Below, piece after piece: positions 1-5,034 of a stretch of DNA of 5,034 bases. The stretch covers positions 1 through 5,034 of the forward strand of contig JAGVZJ010000042.1 of NCBI GenBank assembly GCA_018302725.1. Reading direction: 5' to 3'. Source of the DNA: Candidatus Woesearchaeota archaeon (GTDB taxonomy: Archaea; Nanobdellota; Nanobdellia; SCGC-AAA011-G17; GW2011-AR20). Under the pieces are notes generated by a model. The model saw only the letters and a list, made by a program, of their open reading frames with translations. It made no database searches and was not told where the DNA came from. The stretch's first letter is position 1, and each line of letters starts with the position of its first letter. The position numbers and the translations under genes are program-made.

Positions 1-537
1 GGAATACATATTGGAACTAAATTCAAAACCAAGTATATGGAGCCTTTTATTTATAAAGTTAGGCAAGATGGCCTAACGGTCTTAAATGTACAGGAGATAG
101 ATAAAAGGTTAAAGGTAGCTGCTAAAATGATTTCTAGATATGAACCTGAGAGCATCTTGATAGTTTGCAGGAGAGAAAACGGCTGGAGTGTAGTCAAGAT
201 GTTCGCTGAGCTTACAGGAATAAGGGTTTTTGCTGGGAGGTACCCCCCAGGGATCTTAACAAACGGTATTTTGGAGAGTTTTACTGAAACTAAACTGATC
301 ATGGTTGTGGACCCCTGGCCTGATAGAAATGTAATAAATGATGCAATAAACATGGGCATCCCAGTAATGGCACTATGTGATACTAATAATGCAAGCAATA
401 ACATTGATTTGGTCATCCCTTGCAATAACAAGGGAAAGAAGAGTTTGGGCTTAATATTCTGGATTTTGGCAAGAGAGTATTTAAAGAGCAGAAAAAAAGA
501 AATTTCTAAACCGCTAGATGATTTTATTGCAGAGTAA
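1..537 (+). CDS. rps2: 30S ribosomal protein uS2, archaeal type (5' end cut by window edge)
   Basis: Structural protein of the small ribosomal subunit. The frame is open from base 1, and residues before the first ATG at 37 (GIHIGTKFKTKYMEPFIY) match the conserved archaeal uS2 block around 'GVHIGT..KTKDM.PFIYRVRQDGL'. The ATG at 37 is therefore an internal Met, and roughly 15-20 N-terminal residues lie outside the window. Other family blocks seen are YPPGILTN, a DPWPDRNVINDA segment (archaeal homologues usually have DPR.D), GIPVMALCDTNN, and VIPCNNKGKKSLGL near the C-terminus. The 178 visible residues plus the missing start fit the usual archaeal length of about 200. The TAA is followed by a 39-base gap carrying the next gene's promoter. 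The usual archaeal uS2 neighbours, such as enolase, do not follow. Identification is by recognition of family motifs and is firm. Confidence 0.97.
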   Translation, partial: GIHIGTKFKTKYMEPFIYKVRQDGLTVLNVQEIDKRLKVAAKMISRYEPESILIVCRRENGWSVVKMFAELTGIRVFAGRYPPGILTNGILESFTETKLIMVVDPWPDRNVINDAINMGIPVMALCDTNNASNNIDLVIPCNNKGKKSLGLIFWILAREYLKSRKKEISKPLDDFIAE

Positions 538-540
538 TGC

Positions 541-554
541 AAAAAGTTTATATA
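541..554 (+). promoter_or_regulatory. Archaeal promoter (BRE + TATA box) for the 577 gene
   Basis: An A-rich run with a final G (541-546), suitable as a TFB recognition element, leads directly into TTTATATA (547-554), a near-perfect archaeal box A. The box centre is about 26 bases before the ATG at 577, so transcription should start at or within a base or two of the start codon, giving a leaderless mRNA. No Shine-Dalgarno sequence is present before the ATG, which agrees with this. Confidence 0.75.
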
Positions 555-576
555 GCAAAAATTAAAACTGTATTAT

Positions 577-1953
577 ATGAAAAAGTTATTATTTTTAATC
601 ATTACTCTAATTTTAGTTCCTGTTGTCAGTGCTCAGATAGAAGTTAGAGACACAGTTATAAAAAATAATATCATTCCTGATGAGGGCGCAGAGTATACAC
701 TTTTTGTAAGCAACAAAGGGGATGTGCCTGATGTTTTTGGAATTTCTATTTCTGATGTTAACTGGAGAGATAAAATAGATGATGACTTTATTGAGATTGG
801 ATCTGGAGAAACTGCCAAAACAAAAGTAGAATTAACACCTAATAAGGGTTTGAGAGCTGGAAGGTATTCTATTAACCTTAGAGTTTATTCAAGAACAAAT
901 CCAAAAATTTTTGCAGATCATATGTTGATAGTAGACATCACCCCTTACCAAGATTTAGTCAGTGCTATTCTTGAAGTTAACCCAAATGGGTTAGAGCCTA
1001 GAAAAGAAAACTTGATTAGGGTTAATTTGAAAAATATGCATAATATTGAGTTAAAAAATGTTAACGTTAATTTGAATAGCGCCTTATTTGAAAAAACAAG
1101 AACAATAAACCTAGATCCTTCTGAGTTGAGAGGTGAGGAGTTTAAAATAGAGCTGGATGAGGATACTGAGAAAGGGGATTATGAACTAAACTTAGTAGTG
1201 AGTTATAATGAGAATGTACTAGTCGATAAAACTGAAAGGTTTAGTGTTGGTTTTTATAAGGAGATTAATAATGATGAGGTTGTAAATGAAGGATTCCTGA
1301 CAGATAGGAGAAAGATTGTAAAGAGCAACAGCGGAAATGTGGATAGTAAAGAATCCTATAAAGAAAGATTTACACCTTTTGAGAGCTTTTTTACAAGTGT
1401 TTACCCTGAACCTAGTTCTATTTACAAACAAAATGGCCTGGTGTATTATCAATGGGATTTTACTCTAGAACCTGGTGAGAGTTATAAGATAGAGGTTATA
1501 ACAAACTATAGAACTCCTCTGTCTATCTTAATTGTTTTGATAGTAGTAGGGTGGTTAGCATACTTCACTTTGTGGTCTGGAGTGAGCATTAAAAAGAAAG
1601 TGCTTACAGTTAAGTCTGGGAAAGAAATTGATATGAAAATCATGATTGTCATAAGAAATGAAGGTAAGGGCAGAATAAGCAACATAAATGTTTTTGATTA
1701 TCTTCCTGAAGGTGCTAATCTGCCAGAAGAATACGGAACTGTTAAACCACTTAGGCATAAGAAAACATCAAGAGGCATAGCACTTGTGTGGAGGCTAAAC
1801 GAAATGGTGGGAGGGGAAGAGAGAGTTTTATCTTACAGAGTTAATGTTAAAGCTGATAAAAGTAGCGTTTTAGTTCCTAGAGCTATATTAAAGTGCAGGA
1901 GGAGAGGGAGAACCACCAGTTCAAGATCTACTCCACTTAGGGTTAGAGCATAA
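577..1953 (+). CDS. Membrane-anchored surface protein with Ig-like ectodomains and cytosolic DUF11-like domain
   Basis: Function unknown; predicted single-pass membrane protein. Residues 1-19 form a signal peptide (MKK, hydrophobic core, VSA|Q cleavage site). Residues 20-122 and about 127-225 look like two beta-sandwich domains of the COG1470/NEW3 kind, with alternating hydrophobic strands, a 'VSNKGDVPDVFGISI' stretch and a 'GRYSINLRVYSR' strand. A third extracellular region (226-313) ends in an EPGESYKIEV strand. A membrane span at about 314-336 is followed by IKKK, which places the C-terminus inside. Residues 345-435 resemble a DUF11 domain (IRNEGKGRISNINVFDYLPEG, WRLNEMVGGEERVLSY). The last 20 residues are very basic (CRRRGR...RVRA). 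The start is set by the signal peptide and by the TATA box placed for leaderless transcription. I recall similar proteins in DPANN genomes, without a known role. Domain names come from pattern recognition only. Confidence 0.85.
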   Translation: MKKLLFLIITLILVPVVSAQIEVRDTVIKNNIIPDEGAEYTLFVSNKGDVPDVFGISISDVNWRDKIDDDFIEIGSGETAKTKVELTPNKGLRAGRYSINLRVYSRTNPKIFADHMLIVDITPYQDLVSAILEVNPNGLEPRKENLIRVNLKNMHNIELKNVNVNLNSALFEKTRTINLDPSELRGEEFKIELDEDTEKGDYELNLVVSYNENVLVDKTERFSVGFYKEINNDEVVNEGFLTDRRKIVKSNSGNVDSKESYKERFTPFESFFTSVYPEPSSIYKQNGLVYYQWDFTLEPGESYKIEVITNYRTPLSILIVLIVVGWLAYFTLWSGVSIKKKVLTVKSGKEIDMKIMIVIRNEGKGRISNINVFDYLPEGANLPEEYGTVKPLRHKKTSRGIALVWRLNEMVGGEERVLSYRVNVKADKSSVLVPRAILKCRRRGRTTSSRSTPLRVRA

Positions 1954-1955
1954 TG

Positions 1956-1963
1956 TTTATTAA
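1956..1963 (+). promoter_or_regulatory. Probable TATA box for the pilin-like gene at 1985
   Basis: TTTATTAA is centred about 25-26 bases before the ATG at 1985. This is the same spacing as the stronger promoter before 577, and again predicts a leaderless transcript. No Shine-Dalgarno sequence precedes the ATG. The box lies immediately after the stop codon of the upstream gene. The match to consensus is weaker than at 547-554, and the region is AT-rich, so a chance match is possible. Confidence 0.5.
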
Positions 1964-1965
1964 CG

Positions 1966-1977
1966 TCTTTTCTTTTT
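1966..1977 (+). terminator. Possible oligo-T terminator after the 577-1953 gene
   Basis: TCTTTTCTTTTT on the coding strand starts 13 bases after the TAA of the upstream gene. Archaeal RNA polymerase commonly terminates at T-rich tracts without a hairpin, and none is visible here. The tract lies between the proposed TATA box and start codon of the next gene, so it may simply be promoter spacer. Confidence 0.35.
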
Positions 1978-1984
1978 GATTATT

Positions 1985-2656
1985 ATGGAAAAAAGAGGCC
2001 AGTTCTGGTATGGAGATTTTATGCTTGCTATGCTTGTTATGATTGTGATTGGTATCATCTTTGCTAACAGCATTGTTGACATTCCCCAGAGGGAGAGTGA
2101 TCTGGATAAAATGGTTGATGATGGAGCAAATATTGCTAACTCGCTGTTAAGTGATGGCTATGATATTGCAAACTGGAGAAATGGAAATGGGAGGATTGGG
2201 ATAAGCAGCAGCGGGAAGATAGATACTATCAAACTAGATGAGCTTGCTACTCTTGTAGAAACAAGCAGGGGTTACCTAATCTCTAAATTTCTTTTGGGCA
2301 CTAGTTATGATTATGCCTTTTATTTTGAGGATAAACAAGGGAGTATAATTAATGGGAGGGCTTATGGGGGTATAGCATTAAAAGAGGATCTAAATATCGT
2401 TGATGCCGAGAATATATTCAGGATGGTAAGGATAGTGTTTTTAGATAATAATCGAGATGGGAAAGGAGAGCTGGTTAAAATGCACCTTGCAGTGTGGGAC
2501 ATTGGAAAAGAGTTTACAACAAGCAAGAATGTGTGCCAAAATGCTGAAAATTTTAACTTCTGCGGATTCCTTGATAATTTAGTTCCGGAGTACAGACGAG
2601 GGTGCTGTAATGAATGGGAGTTTTGCGGGGTGCCACCTGCCTGTGATTTACCATGA
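1985..2656 (+). CDS. Pilin-like membrane protein with cysteine-rich C-terminal tail
   Basis: A 223-residue protein starting MEKRGQFWYGDF, followed by a hydrophobic segment (12-27). A KRG|Q junction just before a hydrophobic stretch resembles the archaeal class III (archaellin/pilin-type) signal peptide cut by FlaK/PibD-like peptidases. The usual Glu at +5 is missing, with Asp11 at +6 instead, so cleavage is uncertain and the segment could be an uncleaved N-terminal anchor. The body (30-180) is mixed alpha/beta and contains a KFLLGTSYDYAFYFED stretch and an acidic loop D154-N156-D158-G-K-G-E162. The last 40 residues hold six cysteines (184, 193, 207, 208, 214, 220), suggesting up to three disulfides outside the cell. 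ATG 1985 is preferred over an in-frame TTG at 1976, which lies inside the T-rich tract and would only add three residues. The stop overlaps the next start as ATGA, suggesting translational coupling. Function unknown. Confidence 0.8.
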   Translation: MEKRGQFWYGDFMLAMLVMIVIGIIFANSIVDIPQRESDLDKMVDDGANIANSLLSDGYDIANWRNGNGRIGISSSGKIDTIKLDELATLVETSRGYLISKFLLGTSYDYAFYFEDKQGSIINGRAYGGIALKEDLNIVDAENIFRMVRIVFLDNNRDGKGELVKMHLAVWDIGKEFTTSKNVCQNAENFNFCGFLDNLVPEYRRGCCNEWEFCGVPPACDLP

Positions 2657-3036
2657 AACTAACTTATGTTTTAATATTTTTTTTAGTTATCCCTAGTGCA
2701 TCCTCCTCTTTAGGCTGTGCAGGAGATTATGATGACAAAGAGGAATTTCAAAGATTAAGTGGGGGTGTTTTAATCAGCTATTTAGAAGACCCTAGAAATG
2801 CTAAGCTTAGCAGTTTAGAAATCACCCAGTTGAGTGCATTTTATGAGAAATATCAAGATGACTGGGAAAATGCTGATTGTAATGAGAAGGGAATCAGCGG
2901 AAAGAGTATAAATGAAATTATGTTAAAATCTGAGGGAGGGATATTTAATTCATGGGCTTATCCATTTATAGGAATAGTGGCTATTGTATTGCTAGTAGGA
3001 TTTGTGGTTTATAGACAGTTTATTAAAAAAGAATAA
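2653..3036 (+). CDS. Small type I membrane protein with C-x53-C domain
   Basis: A 127-residue protein of unknown function. Residues 1-19 form a signal peptide, and an ectodomain spans about 20-98. A membrane helix runs from about 102 to 120, followed by a short RQFIKKE tail that should face the cytosol. The ectodomain has only two cysteines, Cys22 and Cys76, which probably form a disulfide. The stretch between them (LEDP, KLSS.E, FYEKYQDDW, ADC) aligns without gaps to residues 26-80 of the large protein starting at 3503, with 22 of 55 positions identical by hand count. The predicted structure is helical. The ATG overlaps the TGA of the pilin-like gene (ATGA) and has no Shine-Dalgarno sequence, so it is probably translated by reinitiation. 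Cys22 follows the signal region and superficially resembles a lipobox Cys, but its conserved partner Cys76 favours a disulfide. Confidence 0.88.
   Translation: MKLTYVLIFFLVIPSASSSLGCAGDYDDKEEFQRLSGGVLISYLEDPRNAKLSSLEITQLSAFYEKYQDDWENADCNEKGISGKSINEIMLKSEGGIFNSWAYPFIGIVAIVLLVGFVVYRQFIKKE
2716..2880 (+). repeat. C-x53-C domain, copy 1 (diverged protein-level repeat)
   Basis: Encodes Cys22 to Cys76 of the small membrane protein. It is the same length (165 bases, 55 codons) as the matching segment at 3578-3742. Shared residues include the two cysteines, Leu-x-DP, K-L-x-S-x-E, F-x-x-K-Y-x-D-x-W and ADC. The similarity is in protein sequence; the DNA has diverged well beyond a recent duplication. 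Confidence 0.8.
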
Positions 3037-3037
3037 G

Positions 3038-3048
3038 TTTTTTAAATT
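3038..3048 (+). promoter_or_regulatory. Possible terminator/TATA element in the 3037-3080 gap
   Basis: TTTTTTAAATT begins directly after the TAA at 3034-3036. The T6 run (3038-3043) could end the upstream transcript. The overlapping TTTAAATT (3041-3048) resembles a TATA box, and transcription from it would begin near 3071. That would leave a leader of about 10 bases containing GAGGT. Either reading, or plain read-through in one operon, is possible. Confidence 0.35.
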
Positions 3049-3071
3049 ACAAAAGAATAGGAAAATTAAAA

Positions 3072-3076
3072 GAGGT
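3072..3076 (+). promoter_or_regulatory. Shine-Dalgarno site before ATG 3081
   Basis: GAGGT is complementary to the CCUCC-type 3' end of archaeal 16S rRNA and lies four bases before the ATG at 3081. It supports that start. It also contrasts with the genes at 577 and 1985, which have no such site and appear leaderless, so this gene is likely read from a mRNA with a leader or from a longer operon transcript. Confidence 0.5.
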
Positions 3077-3080
3077 ATAT

Positions 3081-3506
3081 ATGGTTAAGATAATTTCATC
3101 ATTTTTTGTTTTCTTGCTGCTAGTTAGTTTTGTAAGCGCTATAAGTGATGAGGAAAGATCATTAATAGAGGAAGGGTTAAGTAAGTATGCTGATGATCCT
3201 GAAAAGCTTGACGCTTTCTTACAAGTTGTAGATGAAACTTATGATTTAAGCGGGGAAAATGCGCTGAGAGAAGAGGTTATTTCAAGTTCTAAAAATTATG
3301 GATTAAATGAGAGTATTGAAAATGTACTAGAGGGGAAGGCACCTCCCCCAAAAGAGTCTACTATAGAAAGTGAGGAGTTAAGTTTGGAGGAAACTGTTAA
3401 TGAAGAAGAAGATAACAAAGGATTTGGTTGGGTGGCAGTAATAATTATAGCTGTGATTATATCTATTGCCGGAATCTTCTATTTTTTTAGGAGAAGAGGA
3501 GAATGA
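3081..3506 (+). CDS. Small type I membrane protein with acidic stalk
   Basis: A 141-residue protein of unknown function. The signal peptide covers residues 1-20 (VSA|ISDEE). A probably helical ectodomain follows at about 21-84 (SDEERSLIEEGLSKYADD, DAFLQVVDETYDL). Then come a short proline patch (APPPK) and a strongly Glu-rich linker to about 112, which would act as an extended stalk. A membrane helix (115-136) ends in RRRGE, placing the C-terminus in the cytosol. It has no cysteines and I see no clear alignment to the C-x53-C domain, although the overall architecture (signal, short helical ectodomain, anchor, basic tail) matches the preceding gene. The start is supported by GAGGT upstream and by the signal peptide. 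The TGA overlaps the next ATG as ATGA, so it is probably co-translated with the large secreted protein. Confidence 0.85.
   Translation: MVKIISSFFVFLLLVSFVSAISDEERSLIEEGLSKYADDPEKLDAFLQVVDETYDLSGENALREEVISSSKNYGLNESIENVLEGKAPPPKESTIESEELSLEETVNEEEDNKGFGWVAVIIIAVIISIAGIFYFFRRRGE
3489..3493 (+). promoter_or_regulatory. Probable Shine-Dalgarno site before ATG 3503
   Basis: AGGAG lies nine bases before the ATG, within the last codons of the upstream gene that encode its RRRGE tail. A second purine block, GAGGAG (3496-3501), is too close to the ATG to serve well. Because these bases also encode basic residues after a membrane helix, the match may be partly coincidental. Confidence 0.4.
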
Positions 3507-5034
3507 TAAAAAAGAGTGTAATCCTTATTAGTATATTCTTATTACTAGGATTTGCTTCTGTAAACGCAGCTCTTAACTGCCCAAGAAACTCTGATGAATT
3601 TAGCGAGTTTAAATCAATTTCAAGCGCTGCATTGCTTGAATTTTTAGCAGACCCAACTAAATCTAAATTGAACAGCAATGAAGTAAGCGATATTTCTAGT
3701 TTTTTTGATAAGTATAAAGACAGATGGACTAGTGCTGACTGTAGCGAGGTTGGAACAGCATCTGGAGAAACAATAAAGAGTATAATAGAAAAATACACAG
3801 GGGTTGTAGATGCTGGGCTGAGCTGTAGGGTTGAGAACCCTAAGTGGAGTGCCCAACAAGCAGTTCAGTCCACTGTGGTGAGTTTAAGTGTTGACACCCC
3901 TAAATGTAAAGACAGAGATACAGTAAAATTCGTGGTTAAGGAAAAAGACTTTACAAAAGAGAATGATAATGTCCAAGTTAATCCAAATGATGGAATAGTC
4001 TTAGACGGAAAGGCAACAACTACCTGGAAAGTAGAATGGCAAGAGGACTTAGAGACTACTCCATCTGGACCAAAGAATGATAACCCCCCAGAATATTACT
4101 TTACTGCATCTGTTGGAAGCAGTTCAGTAACAAGCGGATTGTTATTTGCTTCTCAATGTAAAGATGCGGATAGAGATGGGTATAACGACATATCTTGTGG
4201 GGGCAATGATTGTAAGGATAATGATGGGAGTGTCCATCCTAATGCTGCAGAAGCTTGTGATACTAAGGATAATGACTGTGATTTAGAAGCAGATGAAGGA
4301 GGAATTTGCGGTTATGATCATGCAAGAAGAACGAGGTTTGATGGAGCAGGAAATATTGTTTTATTAAAAGATAATTGTATAGGAGACCCTGATTTAGACT
4401 TGCTCTCTTTATTTATCCGCTCCCCTGCTTTAACCAATTCAAGCTCTGGATGGAAAGCAGAATATGGTAGGTATGATTTTAATGCTGATGGAAAGATTGA
4501 CTTAAGAGATTTTTTTGTTTTAGGTGGGAGGATTGAGGGGTTTGATCTGGATAAGGATAATTATGATACTACAAGATGCCATAATGATTGCAATGATAAA
4601 AACAAAAATGTTAATCCGGGGTCTGCTGAGGTATGTGATGGCGGGGATAATAACTGTGATAAAAAAGTAGATTATGCTTTTAGTCTGGGAGACCTAGACA
4701 ATACCTGTGGGCAAAGTAAGTGGGTTAGTACTGGGCAGACTAAATGGGTTACGGTAAATTATGCATGCCAGCAAACAGAGCTAAGAGAATGGCAGTATGC
4801 TAACTCTTTCTGTGAGGAAGGAGTTGGATGCAAGAGCCAAAATACTGCTTCTAGATGGTATGAAACTGGGAATACTAGGAACATTAATGATGGAGCTACT
4901 TGTCACAATACCTATTGTAGCGGTAGTAGCCTAAGGTATGATTTTAAATGTAGTGGAGGGCAGTGTTTGGGAAAAACAGGAAGTTGTAGTAGTTCTGACT
5001 TCTGTTCCGGCAGTTATAGATTCTTTGGAGGGTA
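3503..5034 (+). CDS. Large secreted multidomain protein: C-x53-C, Ig-like, MopE, dockerin-like, MopE, Cys-rich repeats (3' end beyond window)
   Basis: Open reading frame of 510 visible residues with no stop before the right edge. In order: signal peptide 1-22 (VNA|A); a C-x53-C domain (Cys26-Cys80) homologous to the protein at 2653-3036; a beta-sandwich-like domain at about 104-217 with WKVEW (175-179) and PEYYFTA (196-202); a MopE-type metal-binding motif (221-260: DADRDGY, DCKDND, HPNAAEACD, DNDCD); a dockerin-like segment (292-346) with one perfect 12-residue calcium loop (D325, N327, D329, D333, D336); a second MopE motif (348-386: DLDKDNY, DCNDKN, NPGSAEVCD, DNNCD); and a cysteine-rich region from about 391 with repeated W-[VY]-x-T-G-x-T elements at 407 and 452. 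Pfam knows MopE motifs (PF11617) from a methanotroph copper-binding protein; here calcium binding is at least as likely. No anchor is seen in the visible part. The role is probably cell-surface or extracellular, possibly adhesion, by inference. The start overlaps the upstream stop (ATGA). Confidence 0.9.
   Translation, partial: MIKKSVILISIFLLLGFASVNAALNCPRNSDEFSEFKSISSAALLEFLADPTKSKLNSNEVSDISSFFDKYKDRWTSADCSEVGTASGETIKSIIEKYTGVVDAGLSCRVENPKWSAQQAVQSTVVSLSVDTPKCKDRDTVKFVVKEKDFTKENDNVQVNPNDGIVLDGKATTTWKVEWQEDLETTPSGPKNDNPPEYYFTASVGSSSVTSGLLFASQCKDADRDGYNDISCGGNDCKDNDGSVHPNAAEACDTKDNDCDLEADEGGICGYDHARRTRFDGAGNIVLLKDNCIGDPDLDLLSLFIRSPALTNSSSGWKAEYGRYDFNADGKIDLRDFFVLGGRIEGFDLDKDNYDTTRCHNDCNDKNKNVNPGSAEVCDGGDNNCDKKVDYAFSLGDLDNTCGQSKWVSTGQTKWVTVNYACQQTELREWQYANSFCEEGVGCKSQNTASRWYETGNTRNINDGATCHNTYCSGSSLRYDFKCSGGQCLGKTGSCSSSDFCSGSYRFFGG
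3578..3742 (+). repeat. C-x53-C domain, copy 2 (diverged protein-level repeat)
   Basis: Encodes Cys26 to Cys80 of the large secreted protein, directly after its signal peptide. It aligns without gaps to the segment at 2716-2880. Conserved positions include both cysteines, L-x-DP, K-L-x-S-x-E, F-x-x-K-Y-x-D-x-W and ADC. Here the domain is not followed by a membrane helix but by a long multidomain region. Confidence 0.8.
4163..4282 (+). other. MopE-type metal-binding motif 1 (residues 221-260)
   Basis: The encoded stretch follows the family pattern DxDxDGY ... DCxDxDxxxxPxAxExCDxxDNDCD, with acidic residues D221, D223, D225, D236, D239, D241, D256, D258 and D260 and cysteines 232, 237, 252 and 259. 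The cysteines probably form disulfides that hold an acidic metal site. The metal is not certain from sequence. Confidence 0.85.
4376..4540 (+). other. Dockerin-like segment, first half degenerate (residues 292-346)
   Basis: The second half, DFNADGKIDLRDFFVLGGRI, is a textbook dockerin type I calcium loop plus helix. The first half, IGDPDLDLLSLFIRS, keeps the helix-like part and a GD start but lacks the central residues of the 12-residue loop, as if about five residues had been lost. A linker of about 17 residues joins them. Dockerins occur in archaea outside cellulosomes, so no cellulase link is implied. Confidence 0.65.
4544..4660 (+). other. MopE-type metal-binding motif 2 (residues 348-386)
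   Basis: A second copy with DLDKDNY at the start, DCNDKNKNVNPGSAEVCD in the middle and DNNCD at the end, with cysteines at 359, 363, 378 and 385. It follows the dockerin-like calcium loop by only about 11 residues, so the two may pack as one metal-rich block. Confidence 0.85.
4721..5034 (+). other. Cysteine-rich degenerate repeat region (residues 407 to edge)
   Basis: Two copies of a W-[VY]-x-T-G-x-T-[KR] element (residues 407-414 and 452-459) are separated by 45 residues. The intervening ACQQTELREWQY...FC...GC stretch and the following DGATC..TYCSG and KCSGGQCLG stretches are spaced like small disulfide-rich repeats. I recall similar CSGGxC repeats following MopE motifs in other archaeal secreted proteins. 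The region continues past the window. Confidence 0.55.

Noticed and set aside
37..537. uS2 reading frame starting at ATG 37
   Set aside because: The frame is open to base 1, and the upstream residues (GIHIGTKFKTKY) are conserved uS2 sequence, so this Met is internal and the gene is truncated by the window.
51..542. 163-codon open frame on the minus strand across uS2
   Set aside because: It is fully antisense to a firmly identified ribosomal protein gene, and its product shows no recognisable family.
1976..1984. TTG start adding three residues to the pilin-like protein
   Set aside because: It lies within a T-rich tract with no ribosome site, while ATG 1985 has a TATA box at leaderless spacing and gives a typical MEKRGQ start.
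2704..2718. Lipobox-like SSLGC in the small membrane protein
   Set aside because: The Cys is paired with Cys76 at the same spacing in the homologous domain, and the protein already has a C-terminal membrane anchor, so a structural disulfide is the better reading.
3487..3859. Two overlapping minus-strand open frames
   Set aside because: Both lie antisense to the N-terminal part of the large secreted protein, whose signal peptide and C-x53-C homology establish the + strand as coding.
4376..4540. Cellulosome component based on the dockerin-like segment
   Set aside because: Only one calcium loop is intact, no carbohydrate-active or cohesin domain is seen, and dockerin-like segments are known in archaea without cellulosomes.
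4163..4660. Specific copper-binding role from the MopE match
   Set aside because: The copper role belongs to one methanotroph protein; the motif is widespread and acidic, and the metal cannot be deduced here.

Overview
The window looks archaeal. The first gene is an archaeal-type ribosomal protein uS2, and two genes have TATA boxes centred about 26 bases before their ATG, the geometry of leaderless archaeal transcripts. The DNA is AT-rich, Arg is mostly AGA/AGG, genes are tightly packed, and several secreted domain types resemble those I recall from small-genome DPANN archaea (Woesearchaeota/Pacearchaeota-like). The lineage is an inference from gene style; no 16S or other strong phylogenetic marker is present apart from the uS2 fragment.

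Layout: everything is on the + strand. Bases 1-537 hold the 3' part of the uS2 gene, whose start lies before the window. A promoter in the 39-base gap precedes a 458-residue protein (577-1953) with a signal peptide, extracellular beta-rich domains, one membrane span and a DUF11-like cytosolic domain. A second promoter precedes a pilin-like protein with a cysteine-rich tail (1985-2656). Its stop codon overlaps the ATG of a small type I membrane protein (2653-3036). A 44-base gap precedes a second small type I membrane protein with an acidic stalk (3081-3506). Its stop overlaps the start of a large secreted multidomain protein (3503 to beyond the right edge). That protein has two MopE-type metal-binding motifs around a dockerin-like calcium-loop segment, followed by cysteine-rich repeats. 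There are no RNA genes, CRISPR arrays or insertion sequences, and no non-genic stretch exceeds 44 bases.

All five genes after uS2 encode exported or membrane-anchored products, and two pairs are joined by ATGA overlaps, so they probably form a cell-surface module. The clearest under-described signal is a domain with two cysteines exactly 54 residues apart. It occurs once in a membrane-anchored form (2653-3036) and once at the N-terminus of the large secreted protein (3503 onward), and aligns without gaps. No function can be assigned to the module from sequence alone; adhesion or surface-layer attachment is a reasonable guess, not a demonstrated role.
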